From positions 1,364,001 through 1,428,000 of the forward strand of contig CP160629.1 in the NCBI GenBank assembly GCA_038993745.2: DNA of 64,000 nucleotides, read 5' to 3'. The number at the start of each line of letters is the position of its first letter. Within the stretch, counting starts at the first letter, position 1. Made by a program: the position numbers and the translations under genes. The stretch comes from Aliivibrio fischeri (lineage in GTDB: Bacteria > Pseudomonadota > Gammaproteobacteria > Enterobacterales > Vibrionaceae). Positions 26,707-35,634 of the stretch are shown here, one piece after another. The notes beneath the pieces are model-generated. The model saw nothing but the letters and a program-made list of their open reading frames with translations. It made no database searches and was not told where the DNA came from.

Positions 26707-27699
26707 ATGTTTAAAAATAAATTAGCAGTGTTATTTACGTGTTTGTCTGTTTTTTCTTTTTCGGCTCAGTCTGGGAGTTTTGATACCGTTACGTTAGGAA
26801 GTAAAGGTGGGATCCAAGATGGTAACTTAACGGCTTTTTTAATTAAAAGTGAGGCGGATTCTAATTTTGTTATGCTTGATGCAGGCTCTGTTGTTAATGG
26901 ATTAATTGTTTCAGAGCAGAAAGGAGCGTTTAAAGATATTACCGTGCCAGACAGTTCTTCTTACACCAAAGTTGGTTACCTATTAAAGGATAAGATTAAG
27001 GGCTACTTTATCAGTCATGCTCATTTAGATCATGTTGCCGGTTTAATTATCTCTTCTCCTGATGATAGTAAAAAACCGATATATGGATTAGCAGCGACAA
27101 ATAAAGATCTCATGAAGAATTACTTTAATTGGTCAGCATGGCCTAATTTTGGTAACAAAGGTGAAGGCTTTAAACTGAACAAATACAATTATGTGGATCT
27201 TCAACCGGGTGCTTGGAATTCGATAGCTGAAACAACAATGAGTGTGATGTCATTGCCTTTGTCTCATTCTGGTGGGCAATCTACGGTATTTATTCTAAAA
27301 GATAGTGAAGGGGATGTATTTGCTTATTTTGGTGATACAGGGCCTGATGAAGTAGAGAAAAGTTCGGCAATGAAAACCGCGTGGTCTGCATTAGCTCCTT
27401 TTGTAAAACAAGAGAAGTTAAAGGGGATCATTATTGAAGTTTCTTTTACCAATGAAACTCCAGATAAATCTTTATTTGGACATTTAACGCCAAACTGGTT
27501 AGTTAAAGAATTAAGTGTGCTTGAAGACATGAATGGCAAGGGTTCTCTAAAAGATCTAAATGTAGCCATAAGCCATATCAAATACAGCTTAAAGAACAGT
27601 GAAGATCCTAAAGTAATTATTAAAAAGCAGTTAGCAGACGCAAATGACTTAGGTGTAAATTTTATTTTTCCTGAGCAAGGTGATTCACTGCAGTTTTAA
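26707..27699 (+). CDS. cpdP: Periplasmic 3',5'-cyclic-AMP phosphodiesterase, class II (CpdP)
   Basis: Secreted metallo-hydrolase that degrades external cAMP; the founding member is from V. fischeri and is periplasmic. 330 residues: a signal peptide 1-22 (LAVLFTCLSVFSFSAQS), the class II PDE signature FISHAHLDHVAGL (about 110-122, metal ligands), LPLSHSGGQSTVF, YFGDTGPDE (metal Asp), IEVSFTNETPDKSLFGHLTP and VAISHIK. ATG 26707 with AAGG upstream is chosen, because the in-frame extension to 26515 adds 64 residues before the signal peptide. The length equals that of the known enzyme. Confidence 0.93.
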   Translation: MFKNKLAVLFTCLSVFSFSAQSGSFDTVTLGSKGGIQDGNLTAFLIKSEADSNFVMLDAGSVVNGLIVSEQKGAFKDITVPDSSSYTKVGYLLKDKIKGYFISHAHLDHVAGLIISSPDDSKKPIYGLAATNKDLMKNYFNWSAWPNFGNKGEGFKLNKYNYVDLQPGAWNSIAETTMSVMSLPLSHSGGQSTVFILKDSEGDVFAYFGDTGPDEVEKSSAMKTAWSALAPFVKQEKLKGIIIEVSFTNETPDKSLFGHLTPNWLVKELSVLEDMNGKGSLKDLNVAISHIKYSLKNSEDPKVIIKKQLADANDLGVNFIFPEQGDSLQF

Positions 27700-27731
27700 G
27701 ACAAGCTAATTTAGCTCATATCAAAAAGAAC

Positions 27732-27766
27732 AGCCTGCTCAATGAAGAATGAGCAGGCTATTTTTT
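27732..27766. terminator. Bidirectional terminator between cpdP and the DUF417 gene
   Basis: A 10-bp perfect stem (AGCCTGCTCA / TGAGCAGGCT) with an 8-nt loop and a T tract at 27761-27766. Confidence 0.88.
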
Positions 27767-27785
27767 ATCTATAATAGATTATCTA

Positions 27786-28238
27786 TCATAGGTGTGGTTT
27801 ATTATGCTCAATCACAAGTAGTGATACAGAGATAAACACAATGTCTTTAAGTAAAAAGAAGTTGGTTGTTAATACGCCATCAACGACTTTCCATGTATTC
27901 GGTGTGGTTGCTAAGAAGCTAAGTGTCGCAATAAATGTAAGTAAGGCAAGGATCCCTGAATAGTAACCAATTTTAGGGTTAAAGAAGCCAGCGATAAGTC
28001 CTATTGCAATCACAATTTCAGTCAAGCCAATGATATTAGATACCGTTTGTACTGACATAAATCCGTATATCCAGCCCATTAAAGGGTGATTTGCAACTAA
28101 TGGTTCGATAGCTGCCGCTTCTGTTGGGGTAAATTTAAAAATACCTATCCAAAGTAGGGTAAGTACGACACCAAAAACACCAATTTTATAACCTAATGAC
28201 GTTTCTTCTGAGATGGCTTTACAAGTTTGAGTATTCAT
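27786..28238 (-). CDS. DUF417 (YkgB) family inner-membrane protein
   Basis: 150 residues with four hydrophobic segments (IGVFGVVLTLLWIGIFKF; MGWIYGFMSVQTVSNIIGLTE; IGLIAGFFNPKIGYYSGILALL; DIVFISVSLLVI), with FKFTPTEAAAIEPLVANHPLM and TTPNTWK typical of YkgB/DUF417. In E. coli this family (YkgB, RclC) belongs to reactive-chlorine resistance genes. Its promoter region carries two copies of the palindrome also found before the glutaredoxin operon, and it is divergent from tetR. A redox-stress role is an inference. Confidence 0.85.
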   Translation of the reverse strand: MNTQTCKAISEETSLGYKIGVFGVVLTLLWIGIFKFTPTEAAAIEPLVANHPLMGWIYGFMSVQTVSNIIGLTEIVIAIGLIAGFFNPKIGYYSGILALLTFIATLSFLATTPNTWKVVDGVLTTNFFLLKDIVFISVSLLVIEHNKPHL

Positions 28239-28256
28239 TTTTATCTCCTGGCTAAT

Positions 28257-28275
28257 AAACTAAACTGTTTAGTTT
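28257..28275. promoter_or_regulatory. TetR-type operator, site 1
   Basis: Perfect 9+1+9 palindrome AAACTAAACTGTTTAGTTT in the divergent DUF417/tetR region, close to the DUF417 start. Confidence 0.78.
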
Positions 28276-28312
28276 AATTTATCGTTTATTTTGATACTGT
28301 CAATCAATTTTT

Positions 28313-28331
28313 GAACTAAACAGTTTATTTT
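28313..28331. promoter_or_regulatory. TetR-type operator, site 2
   Basis: A second copy, GAACTAAACAGTTTATTTT, with the same core (AACTAAAC-n-GTTTA) and small deviations at its ends, 33 bp before tetR. Confidence 0.7.
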
Positions 28332-28363
28332 GCTAAAATCACAGCATTAATGGAGAGTGATGT

Positions 28364-28924
28364 ATGAAAGAAGAAAAAAGAGTAAACGCACTTAAAAAGA
28401 CAATAGAACTGTGCGCATTACATGGTTTTCATGGTACGAGCATGGATAAAATTACCGCGGCGACGGGGTTATCTAAAGCGACCATTTATAAATATTTTCA
28501 ATCTAAAGAGAATTTAATTGCCAATGCATTAGAGCTGTTTAGTCAGCAATCTCTTTCTCATGTTCAAGCTTTATTTGAAAATACAGAACTGACATTAGAA
28601 GAAAAAATTGCGCTTCGTTTTGAAGGCCTTGCTGGGTGTATTGATATTGAGTCATTTAATGGCTGTTATTTTCAATTGGCGTATAGTGAATACAGCAGTG
28701 AAGATCAAGGTATTACAGAGGTAAGTGCGCAATACAAACAACGCACACAAGAGCTATTAATCGAGTTATTTAAAAGACACGATATTAAAGATGCAGAATT
28801 GAAGGCCAAAAAAGCAGGGTTAGTTTATAACGGGCTATTGGCATCGTTACAGTTAACAAAAGATGCAGAGCTGATTGAACTCGCTCACCAAATGTTTTTA
28901 GGGATTATCTTTAAATCTGAATAA
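28364..28924 (+). CDS. TetR/AcrR family repressor
   Basis: 186 residues with an N-terminal TetR helix-turn-helix (about 8-55: CALHGFHGTSMDKITAATGLSKATIYKYFQSKENLI) and a helical ligand domain containing two cysteines (residues near 13 and 86-95, including AGCIDIESFNGCYF), which could sense oxidants or electrophiles. It is divergent from the DUF417 gene across two matching operators and precedes the VOC gene by 33 bp. It probably represses itself, DUF417, VOC and the glutaredoxin operon. The regulon is inferred from the repeated palindrome. Confidence 0.9.
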   Translation: MKEEKRVNALKKTIELCALHGFHGTSMDKITAATGLSKATIYKYFQSKENLIANALELFSQQSLSHVQALFENTELTLEEKIALRFEGLAGCIDIESFNGCYFQLAYSEYSSEDQGITEVSAQYKQRTQELLIELFKRHDIKDAELKAKKAGLVYNGLLASLQLTKDAELIELAHQMFLGIIFKSE

Positions 28925-28957
28925 TGTTTTACGTTTTTGTTTCATAGGGAATGAATC

Positions 28958-29338
28958 ATGAAAGTTGCACGTTTAGATCATCTTGTTTTAACGGTTAACA
29001 GCATTGAAGTTACGAGTCAATTTTATTCAAACGTACTCGGAATGGATATTGTTACCTTTGGTGAGGGCAGGGTCGCCCTTACTTTTGGGGAGCAAAAGAT
29101 AAACCTTCATCAATTAGGCAATGAGTTTGAACCCAAAGCGGCACAGGTTAAAAGCGGCAGTGCGGATCTGTGTTTTATTACTCATACGCCTATTAATGAA
29201 GTTCAAAGCCATATTGAATCACAAGGCGTGACTATCATTGATGGTCCAATTCAACGAACAGGTGCGATGGGTAAAATAATCTCAGTCTATTTACGAGATC
29301 CTGATGGTAATTTAATTGAACTCTCCAACTATTTATAA
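28958..29338 (+). CDS. VOC family (glyoxalase/bleomycin-resistance fold) protein
   Basis: 126 residues, a single vicinal-oxygen-chelate domain: RLDHLVLTVNSIEVTSQFYSNVLGM at the start (metal-ligand His), KINLHQ in the middle (His) and VYLRDPDGNLIELSNY at the end (Glu metal ligand). Such proteins act on or bind thiol adducts, antibiotics or dioxygenase substrates; the substrate here is unknown. It follows tetR closely (33 bp), so it is likely in the same transcript and regulon. Confidence 0.88.
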   Translation: MKVARLDHLVLTVNSIEVTSQFYSNVLGMDIVTFGEGRVALTFGEQKINLHQLGNEFEPKAAQVKSGSADLCFITHTPINEVQSHIESQGVTIIDGPIQRTGAMGKIISVYLRDPDGNLIELSNYL

Positions 29339-29442
29339 TTTCTAATTATTGATATCTCAAAACTATTTTTCTTAGCATATACTTATATTTCGCAACATAA
29401 ATGGATCATAAAGGTTGACTTAAATTGAAATTCAACTAAATT

Positions 29443-29461
29443 AAACTAAACGGTTCAGTTT
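29443..29461. promoter_or_regulatory. TetR-type operator, site 3
   Basis: AAACTAAACGGTTCAGTTT matches site 1 at 17 of 19 positions and lies 38 bp before the glutaredoxin gene start. Confidence 0.75.
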
Positions 29462-29499
29462 AATTTTGATAAATCAGTTTGCTGATAGGGGAAGTCGCA

Positions 29500-30073
29500 A
29501 TGAAACCAGTAAAAATTACATTATATCGTTGGGCAGGCAGTTGGGGCCATTTAAGGTCAATATCCCGTGTGGAGAGTGCACTTTAACGAAAGACATTCTT
29601 GAAGATACATTTAACACCGAGCTTGATGGCATTCCTATTGAGCTTGAAGTGAAAGATTGGCTGTCTTACTGGTGGGAGCCTTTAAAGCTTAAAGCGTGGC
29701 ATGCTCCGATTATCATTGTTGAAGATAAAGTGATAAGCCAAGGTGAAGCGCTAAATCGTGGTGTTTTGGTTCAAGCTGTTATAGCTCAAGTCGCCAAGCG
29801 TGATGATATCAAAGGTAACGTGGTATTTGGTAAAGCAACATGTCCTTATTGTATTAAAGCAAAAGCGGCGCTGGATGAGGCCGGAGTTGAATACACTTAT
29901 CACGATGTGGTGAAAGACAGTGCGGCTCTATATCGAATGATCCAGAGGTTAAAGCCATTATTGGTGAGAAAACGCCTGTGACAGTGCCTCAAATTTGGTT
30001 GGATGGTAAATACGTTGGTGGTTTTGATGATTTATCTAAACAGATGAACACTGACGTGAAAGCGGGGCATTAA
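29500..30073 (+). CDS. Two-domain glutaredoxin-like protein (two frameshifts in this sequence)
   Basis: With one G restored in TGGGGCC (near 29543) and one base near 29940 (ATG-ATCC), one protein of 191 residues results. It begins MKPVKITLYRWAGSWGPFKVNIPCGECTLTKDIL, a thioredoxin-like half with CGEC (about residue 24-27), and ends in a classical glutaredoxin half with VVFGKATCPYCIKAKAALDEAG (CPYC active site) and TVPQIWLDGKYVGGFDD (glutathione-binding TVP). Glutaredoxins reduce disulfides and mixed glutathione disulfides. ATG 29500 has AGGGGA 8 bases upstream. A VTT-domain gene follows 1 bp later. Both genes lie under TetR-type operator site 3. Confidence 0.82.
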
Positions 30074-30074
30074 T

Positions 30075-30760
30075 ATGAATAAAAAATTGATTTTATTACT
30101 TATTCTTCTTGCGTCATTTGCTGCTGTGTATGTCAATTTCGGGCATTTATTGACACTTGAGCAAGTGAAAGCATTCCATCAAAATGTGCAAAATGACATA
30201 CAAGCTAATCTGTTTGTATACAGTGCCGTTTATTTTATCTCTTATGTTGTTATTACTGCATTGTCTATTCCTGGTGCTGCGGTTGTCACTTTGCTTGGTG
30301 CGGCATTGTTTGGTTTTTGGTGGAGTTTATTACTGGTGTCGTTTGCCAGTACCATTGGAGCAACCATTGCGTTTTTAAGCAGCCGTTATTTATTAAGGGA
30401 GTGGGTTGATAGTAAATTCAAAGATAAGTTGGTAGCGATTAATGACGGTGTGGAAAAAGATGGTGCATTCTATTTGCTGACACTACGCTTGATCCCTGTG
30501 TTTCCGTTCTTCTTAATCAATTTACTTATGGGATTAACCAAAATATCAGTAGGTCGTTTTTATCTGTTTAGTCAGTTAGGTATGTTACCGGGACAATGGT
30601 GTACTTAAATGCAGGTACTCAACTCTCAGAAATAACCTCGTTGTCTGGGCTAATTTCACCACAAATTTTAGGTTCCCTCGCTTTACTTGGCCTGTTTCCA
30701 ATTATCATTAAATTTATTATGGGACAGATCCAAAAGCGTCGCTCTCAAGTAAAAGAGTAG
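30075..30760 (+). CDS. TVP38/TMEM64 (VTT/DedA-like) membrane protein, frameshifted in this sequence
   Basis: Inner-membrane protein of about 228 residues if one G is restored in CCGGGACA near 30590 (LPGTMVYLNAGTQLSEI). Seen: TM1 5-22, SIPGAAVVTLLGAALFGFWWS (re-entrant region typical of the family), FLSSRYLLREWV, LRLIPVFPFFLINLLMGLTKIS, LPGT motif and two C-terminal TM segments ending GQIQKRRSQVKE. The VTT family is linked to lipid scrambling or flippase activity in other systems. It is co-transcribed with the glutaredoxin gene. Confidence 0.82.
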
Positions 30761-30848
30761 TCGATAGAGAGACCTATCCCACAATCTTATCTTTTGGTGG
30801 GCAGAATCATCTCGTAATCGTTATATTTATCAATTAAATTAATTAAGA

Positions 30849-30878
30849 AGAAGCATTTTCCCCAATGCTTCTTTTTTT
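30849..30878 (+). terminator. Intrinsic terminator of the glutaredoxin-VTT operon
   Basis: A 9-bp perfect stem (AGAAGCATT / AATGCTTCT) with a 6-nt loop, then seven T residues. Confidence 0.85.
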
Positions 30879-30908
30879 CATTTACGGGGGCATGATTAAG
30901 GTTTAGGA

Positions 30909-32345
30909 ATGAAGCTTAAAAGCTTGGTATTGAGTATTAGCGCTGTCTTGCTATCTGGTTGTGGAACAACAGCAAAACAACAAGAATATAATGCAGATTT
31001 GATCATCAATAATGGACAGGTGTTAACCGTTAATACTGATATGGAAGTGATTGATGATGGTGTTGTGGTGGTTAAAGATGACAAAATTATTGCTGTTGGC
31101 GACGAAAAACTACTAGAGCAATATTATGCACCCAAAAATATTGATGCTAATGACGGTATTGTGATGCCAGGAATGATTAATGCTCACAACCATCTTCCGA
31201 TGATTGCATTTCGTGGTTTAGGTGAAGAAGGCATTTCTAATCGACTATTTGCTTATTTTTTCCCGTTAGAAGCACAAAAGTTAAGCCGTGAGCTGATTTA
31301 TAATGCAACGAAGCTTGGTGCTATCGATTTAGCCCAGAGTGGCGTTACCACTTATGCCGATATGTATTATCACATGGATGAAATGGCTAAAGCGACCAAA
31401 GAGGTTGGGTTAAGAGCTGTACTTGGTGAAACGGTTATTAAGTTCCCAGTGGTGGATGCAAAACAACCGTATGGTGGAATTCAATATGCGAAGTCATTTA
31501 TTGAAGAGTATCAAAACGATCCGTTAATTACGCCAGCTTATGCACCTCATGCCGTGTATACGGTAAGTAAAGAAAAGCTTCAAGAGATCAATCAGCTTTC
31601 TGAAGATTACGATGTGCCTGTTTTAATCCATGTTGCTGAGTTTCCAAATGAAGAGGCAAGAATTAAAGATCCAACGAAAGCGACATCTCCTGTTGAGTAT
31701 CTAGAAGAGATTGGTGTACTGGACGAGCGTATGGTGATTGCTCATGGCATTCATTTGTCTCAACATGATCAAGCGTTATTAAAACAAGCGGATGCGGGAG
31801 TGGTTTATAACCCAATGGCGAATGCGAAAGGGGCAACAGGCATTGCTCCGGCTTGGGATATGTTTCGTGCGGATATGCGAGTTGGTTTAGGAACGGATGG
31901 ACCAATGAGTTCAAACCAAGTGGATTTATGGCGAACCTTAAGTTATGCCGCAAATATGCAGCGCTTAAAAAACTCAGACAGAACAATTATGATCCCGGAA
32001 CAAGTGATTGAAATGGCAACCATTGGTGGTGCAAAAGCATTGCATATGGAAGATGAGATCGGTTCTTTAGAAGTCGGAAAGAAAGCGGATATCATTATTG
32101 TTGAAACTCAATCAGCGAACATGATGCCAAGCTATGATCCATACGCAACATTGGTTTATCAAGCCAACCCAAGTAACGTGGATACAACGATTGTAAATGG
32201 CAAAGTGGTCATGGAGCAGCGTCAGATGAAGACGATTCAATTAGATGATATTCGACAAAGTGTTGAAGCGTTTGAATCAGATATCGCCGATTTTGCAAAA
32301 GAACTATCTAAAAAAGCGATAAAATCCAAAAGTTTGATGGATTAG
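30909..32345 (+). CDS. Amidohydrolase/deaminase-type lipoprotein (TrzA/MtaD-like)
   Basis: 478 residues. N-terminal lipoprotein signal with lipobox VLLSGC (Cys about 18), then an amidohydrolase-superfamily enzyme of the chlorohydrolase/S-adenosylhomocysteine deaminase type: GIVMPGMINAHNHLPM (HxH metal ligands, about 90-95), HAVYTVSKE, LIHVAEFPNEE (His, Glu), MVIAHGIHLS, and VGLGTDGPMSSNQVDLW (metal Asp). The C-terminal sandwich domain ends in ADIIIVE and TIVNGKVVME. Relatives deaminate adenosine derivatives or dechlorinate triazines in the cytoplasm; here the lipobox places the enzyme outside the inner membrane. The substrate is unknown. Confidence 0.85.
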   Translation: MKLKSLVLSISAVLLSGCGTTAKQQEYNADLIINNGQVLTVNTDMEVIDDGVVVVKDDKIIAVGDEKLLEQYYAPKNIDANDGIVMPGMINAHNHLPMIAFRGLGEEGISNRLFAYFFPLEAQKLSRELIYNATKLGAIDLAQSGVTTYADMYYHMDEMAKATKEVGLRAVLGETVIKFPVVDAKQPYGGIQYAKSFIEEYQNDPLITPAYAPHAVYTVSKEKLQEINQLSEDYDVPVLIHVAEFPNEEARIKDPTKATSPVEYLEEIGVLDERMVIAHGIHLSQHDQALLKQADAGVVYNPMANAKGATGIAPAWDMFRADMRVGLGTDGPMSSNQVDLWRTLSYAANMQRLKNSDRTIMIPEQVIEMATIGGAKALHMEDEIGSLEVGKKADIIIVETQSANMMPSYDPYATLVYQANPSNVDTTIVNGKVVMEQRQMKTIQLDDIRQSVEAFESDIADFAKELSKKAIKSKSLMD

Positions 32346-32355
32346 TTTTATACAA

Positions 32356-32388
32356 AAAGCCTGATTTTTAGATGTTGAGTCAGGCTTT
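32356..32388 (+). terminator. Possible terminator after the amidohydrolase gene
   Basis: A 9-bp perfect stem (AAAGCCTGA / TCAGGCTTT) with a 15-nt loop; only three T residues follow. Confidence 0.5.
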
Positions 32389-32469
32389 AAAAGATTCTCA
32401 TATTTTGGATAGAATGAGACGATCGATTCCCTTATTATTCAATCTTAAATCGGCTGCCGGATAAATAGG

Positions 32470-32805
32470 GTGTTTAAGTATTTATTGTTAGTAGGTGTAC
32501 TTTTCAGCGGTACTTCTTTTGGTCGTGAATTGTTTGAAAAAGAAGCTGAGAGCAACAAAGATGAGATGTATCGAGTTCAAGCTTATGCTTTCTCATCTAT
32601 GCCTGATCTAAATTTCAAAGTATGCAGTAGTAATATGCTGACACTATATAAAATAGAAGATACGTACTATTTAGTGACTGACTTTACTACCTATGAAAAT
32701 GCAAAAGACATAGTAAGTTCTTTAAGAGTAGAGTGCGGATTTAAATCGTGGATCCGACCTCAAGCGATGGATTTGTCATTTACTCAGGATAACCGAGCTT
32801 ACTAA
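32470..32805 (+). CDS. Small exported protein of unknown function
   Basis: 111 residues from a GTG start (FKYLLLVGVLFSGTSFG), with a probable signal peptide cleaved near residue 18. The mature part has two cysteines (KVCSSN and VECGFK) and the segment YYLVTDFTTYENAKDIVSSLRVECGF, which looks SPOR-like in its alternation but is too short to assign. GGA lies about 9 bases before the GTG, and no ATG gives a better start. It is followed by a convergent terminator. Confidence 0.6.
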   Translation: MFKYLLLVGVLFSGTSFGRELFEKEAESNKDEMYRVQAYAFSSMPDLNFKVCSSNMLTLYKIEDTYYLVTDFTTYENAKDIVSSLRVECGFKSWIRPQAMDLSFTQDNRAY

Positions 32806-32808
32806 GAG

Positions 32809-32845
32809 AATGGGCAAAGGTATTTATTTACTTTTGCCCATTTTT
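32809..32845. terminator. Convergent terminator before the MATE gene
   Basis: A 10-bp perfect stem (AATGGGCAAA / TTTGCCCATT) with a 14-nt loop and a T-rich tail. Confidence 0.82.
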
Positions 32846-32862
32846 ATTTACTACGATTGGTA

Positions 32863-34206
32863 TTAGATAAGATTAAACTTAGTCCATACTTTAGAGCGCC
32901 AACGGCGAGCCATAATTATTCCACGAACCCATTCATCTGCTGCAAGTGCGAGCCATGCGCCAAGTACACCAAATCCAAATTGAACGCCGAGTAGATAAGT
33001 CAGACTAACGGCCACTCCCCACATACTTAATATCCCTAATTGAACTGGAAATTTAATATCACCAGCCCCTTTAAGTGCGGATATAAAGACAAGATTAAAT
33101 ACCCGTCCAGCTTCCACTAAAATAGAGCCTGCAATTAATCCTGCCGTTAAAGTTATGACCTCTGGATCTTGTGTGAATATATCGAGCAGTTCATAACGGA
33201 AGAAAAAGACGATACAAGTAAGGGCAACAGAGACAGCAAAAGAGACTAAGAAGTAGAACTGAACTCGTGTAAGAATTTGCTCAATCCATTTTTTTCCTAC
33301 GTAATAACTGGTTTGTATTTGACTTGCTTGACCGACGGCTAATGCAAAAGCAAAAGAGACTCGAGCAATATTTTGAGCGTAAGTAAAAGCGGTTAACGAA
33401 GCGGTACCCATTCTTACTACTAAGTAAACAATGACCATTTGCGACAAGTTATATGAGAGCATTTCACCTGCATTCATTACCCCAATATGCATGATCTTTT
33501 TATAGGTTGTTTGAGGTATTTTTTTAAAGCTCATCATCGGCAGCGCAATGTGTTTTCTATGGATCATTACCCATAAAATAATCGTATTAATGACTTGGCT
33601 AAACGCAGTCGCAACAGCCACACCCTGAACACCATAAACAGGCAATCCAAAAGGTTGATACAAAGCGCAATAGTTACCAAATATATTAAGTCCACCAGTG
33701 AGAAGGTTCACTATCATTGGTGTACGAGAGTATCCATTACTGCGTAATATGGTAGAGAAGACGATACCAAGGGTTACGGTTAACGTGAAAGAGCCTGTAA
33801 TAATCAAATAATCGTAGGCAAAAGTTGCAACGTCACTTTCTAGTCCATACATGATGACAATAGGATTTGCGGCAAAAAAGGCAAATAAACTGAGGCTAAG
33901 TCCTAATATCCCACCAAGCACAACACTGGCTACTGCAACATCTGTTGATTGTTGAGTTCGTCCAGAGCCGTTGTATTGACCAATAAGAATGCCAGTACCG
34001 GTACTCACCATCATTGAAATGATCATTAAAAAGAAAATGATTTGAGAGATAACCCCAATAGCAGATACTGCCAGATCAGAGTAGCCACTAAGCATGAATA
34101 CATCACTGGTACTAATGGCTGTACGCAGTAAAATTTCCACCAGAATCGGCCACGCTAATGTCGTGATCTGCATTCGGCGTTCAATAGGATTGCTTTTATC
34201 AAGCAT
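32863..34206 (-). CDS. MATE family efflux transporter
   Basis: 447-residue inner-membrane antiporter with 12 hydrophobic segments in two similar halves. MATE features: TLAWPILVEILLRTAISTSDVFMLSGYS near the N-terminus, STGTGILIGQYNG, ILRSNGYSRTPMIVNLLTGGLNI (end of half one), and FALAVGQASQIQTSYYVGK in half two. Members expel drugs or metabolites in exchange for Na+ or H+. AAGGAC precedes the start. It is alone; the neighbours are convergent or unrelated. Confidence 0.92.
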   Translation of the reverse strand: MLDKSNPIERRMQITTLAWPILVEILLRTAISTSDVFMLSGYSDLAVSAIGVISQIIFFLMIISMMVSTGTGILIGQYNGSGRTQQSTDVAVASVVLGGILGLSLSLFAFFAANPIVIMYGLESDVATFAYDYLIITGSFTLTVTLGIVFSTILRSNGYSRTPMIVNLLTGGLNIFGNYCALYQPFGLPVYGVQGVAVATAFSQVINTIILWVMIHRKHIALPMMSFKKIPQTTYKKIMHIGVMNAGEMLSYNLSQMVIVYLVVRMGTASLTAFTYAQNIARVSFAFALAVGQASQIQTSYYVGKKWIEQILTRVQFYFLVSFAVSVALTCIVFFFRYELLDIFTQDPEVITLTAGLIAGSILVEAGRVFNLVFISALKGAGDIKFPVQLGILSMWGVAVSLTYLLGVQFGFGVLGAWLALAADEWVRGIIMARRWRSKVWTKFNLI

Positions 34207-34378
34207 AGTTTGTCCTTAAAAAGGGAAGAGAGGATGCTCTTCACCATACAGCTAGGAAGGAAATATAAAGGTGTCTACTTTGACGAAATTCATTCTCCCA
34301 ATCTGGGAGCTGGAACTCATTTTTGGATAGTATATTAATTCACACAATTATCTATGAAAATAGTGAGAATAATTGGTA

Positions 34379-35634
34379 TTAACATCGAATTTTAGGAATG
34401 TCTTTCCATTTGGTAGTGTATTGCGGGGTGAGCATTTCTCGTTTCATTCCCCATTGGGTATTTATCCCTTGAGCGCCAAGAAATAGAGTGTCTGTGCCGT
34501 ATTTATGATTGATTTTATCAAAAATAGTCATTAACTGATTATTGTTTGGGGCTGGGTTTAATAAATCGAATTGCTCATGTCTTCCATCAAGTAAATCTAA
34601 TAAACCAACACCCACTTTATAATAGCGAACATCTGGATGAAACAACTCTTTAGCGATGTGTGTGACCACTGAGGTGATATGATTTACATCAGCTGTTGGG
34701 TAAGCAAAGTGGTGAGTTGCACGTCCATTTACTGGTTTATCATCATGAGGAGAGTTTGAAGCAAAGCAAAGTAATGTTTTACATAATGAACCTTGTTTTC
34801 TGGCTTTCTGTGAAGCAATAGCTGCATGTTTTGCTAACGCTTGTTGTAATGCATCAAGATCGGTAATGCGGTTTCCCATACTACGAGTTGAAAATATTTG
34901 TTTTTTATCTGCACGAGCAACATCCCATGATTTACATGACGTTCCATTTAACTCTAATACAATACGTTCAACTTCAACGTTGAAGTTTTTTCTCACTAAG
35001 CCGATTGGCATATTGGTCAGTTGAAGTGCTGTATGAATACCCATTTGATGCATACGTTCAGAGAGTTTTCGACCGATCCCCCATACTTCTTCAACAGGTA
35101 AAAGATGGAGTGCATTCAAACGTTCTTGTTCATTATCCAATACACAAACACCATAATAGCCTGCGAACTTTTTGGCTGCATGGTTTGCTACCTTAGCCAA
35201 GGTTAATGTGGTTCCCATACCGACACAAACCGGTAATCGACACTCTTTCCATACGGCTTTACGTAGTTGATTTGCATGTGAACGTAAACAAGGTATTGCG
35301 GGAAAGCTACGTTTAAAAGAGAGAAAGGATTCATCAATGGAGTAGATATGTTGCTCTGGCGCAAAGCGTCCAATAACTTCCATCATCTTAGACGATAAAT
35401 CAGAATACAATTCATAATTAGACGATAGAGCAATAACGCCTTTTTCTTCACATTGTTTTTTATTTGAAAGTAAGGTTTAAATTTAGGTATACCTGCTTCT
35501 GTCGCTTGGCGATTGGCTGCGACAATCATGCCATCGTTATTGGATAACACAATAATAGGGCGGTTACGCCATTCAGGACGAAAGACTTGCTCTGCACTGC
35601 AATAAAAAGAGTTAGCATCAACCAGAGCAAACAT
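34379..35634 (-). CDS. umuC: UmuC: DNA polymerase V catalytic subunit (frameshifted in this sequence)
   Basis: Y-family translesion polymerase that works with cleaved UmuD. Two frames (35383-35634 and 34379-35410) give a 418-residue protein if one A is restored in the A-run complementary to 35456-35461 (YFQIKKQCEEKGVIALSSNYELYSDLS). Seen: FALVDANSFYCSAEQVF (catalytic Asp), VLSNNDGMIVAAN, YSIDESFL (catalytic Asp-Glu), KVANHAAKK, EEVWGIGRKL (helix-hairpin-helix) and the little-finger domain. Its ATG overlaps the umuD stop (TAATG). Confidence 0.93.
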
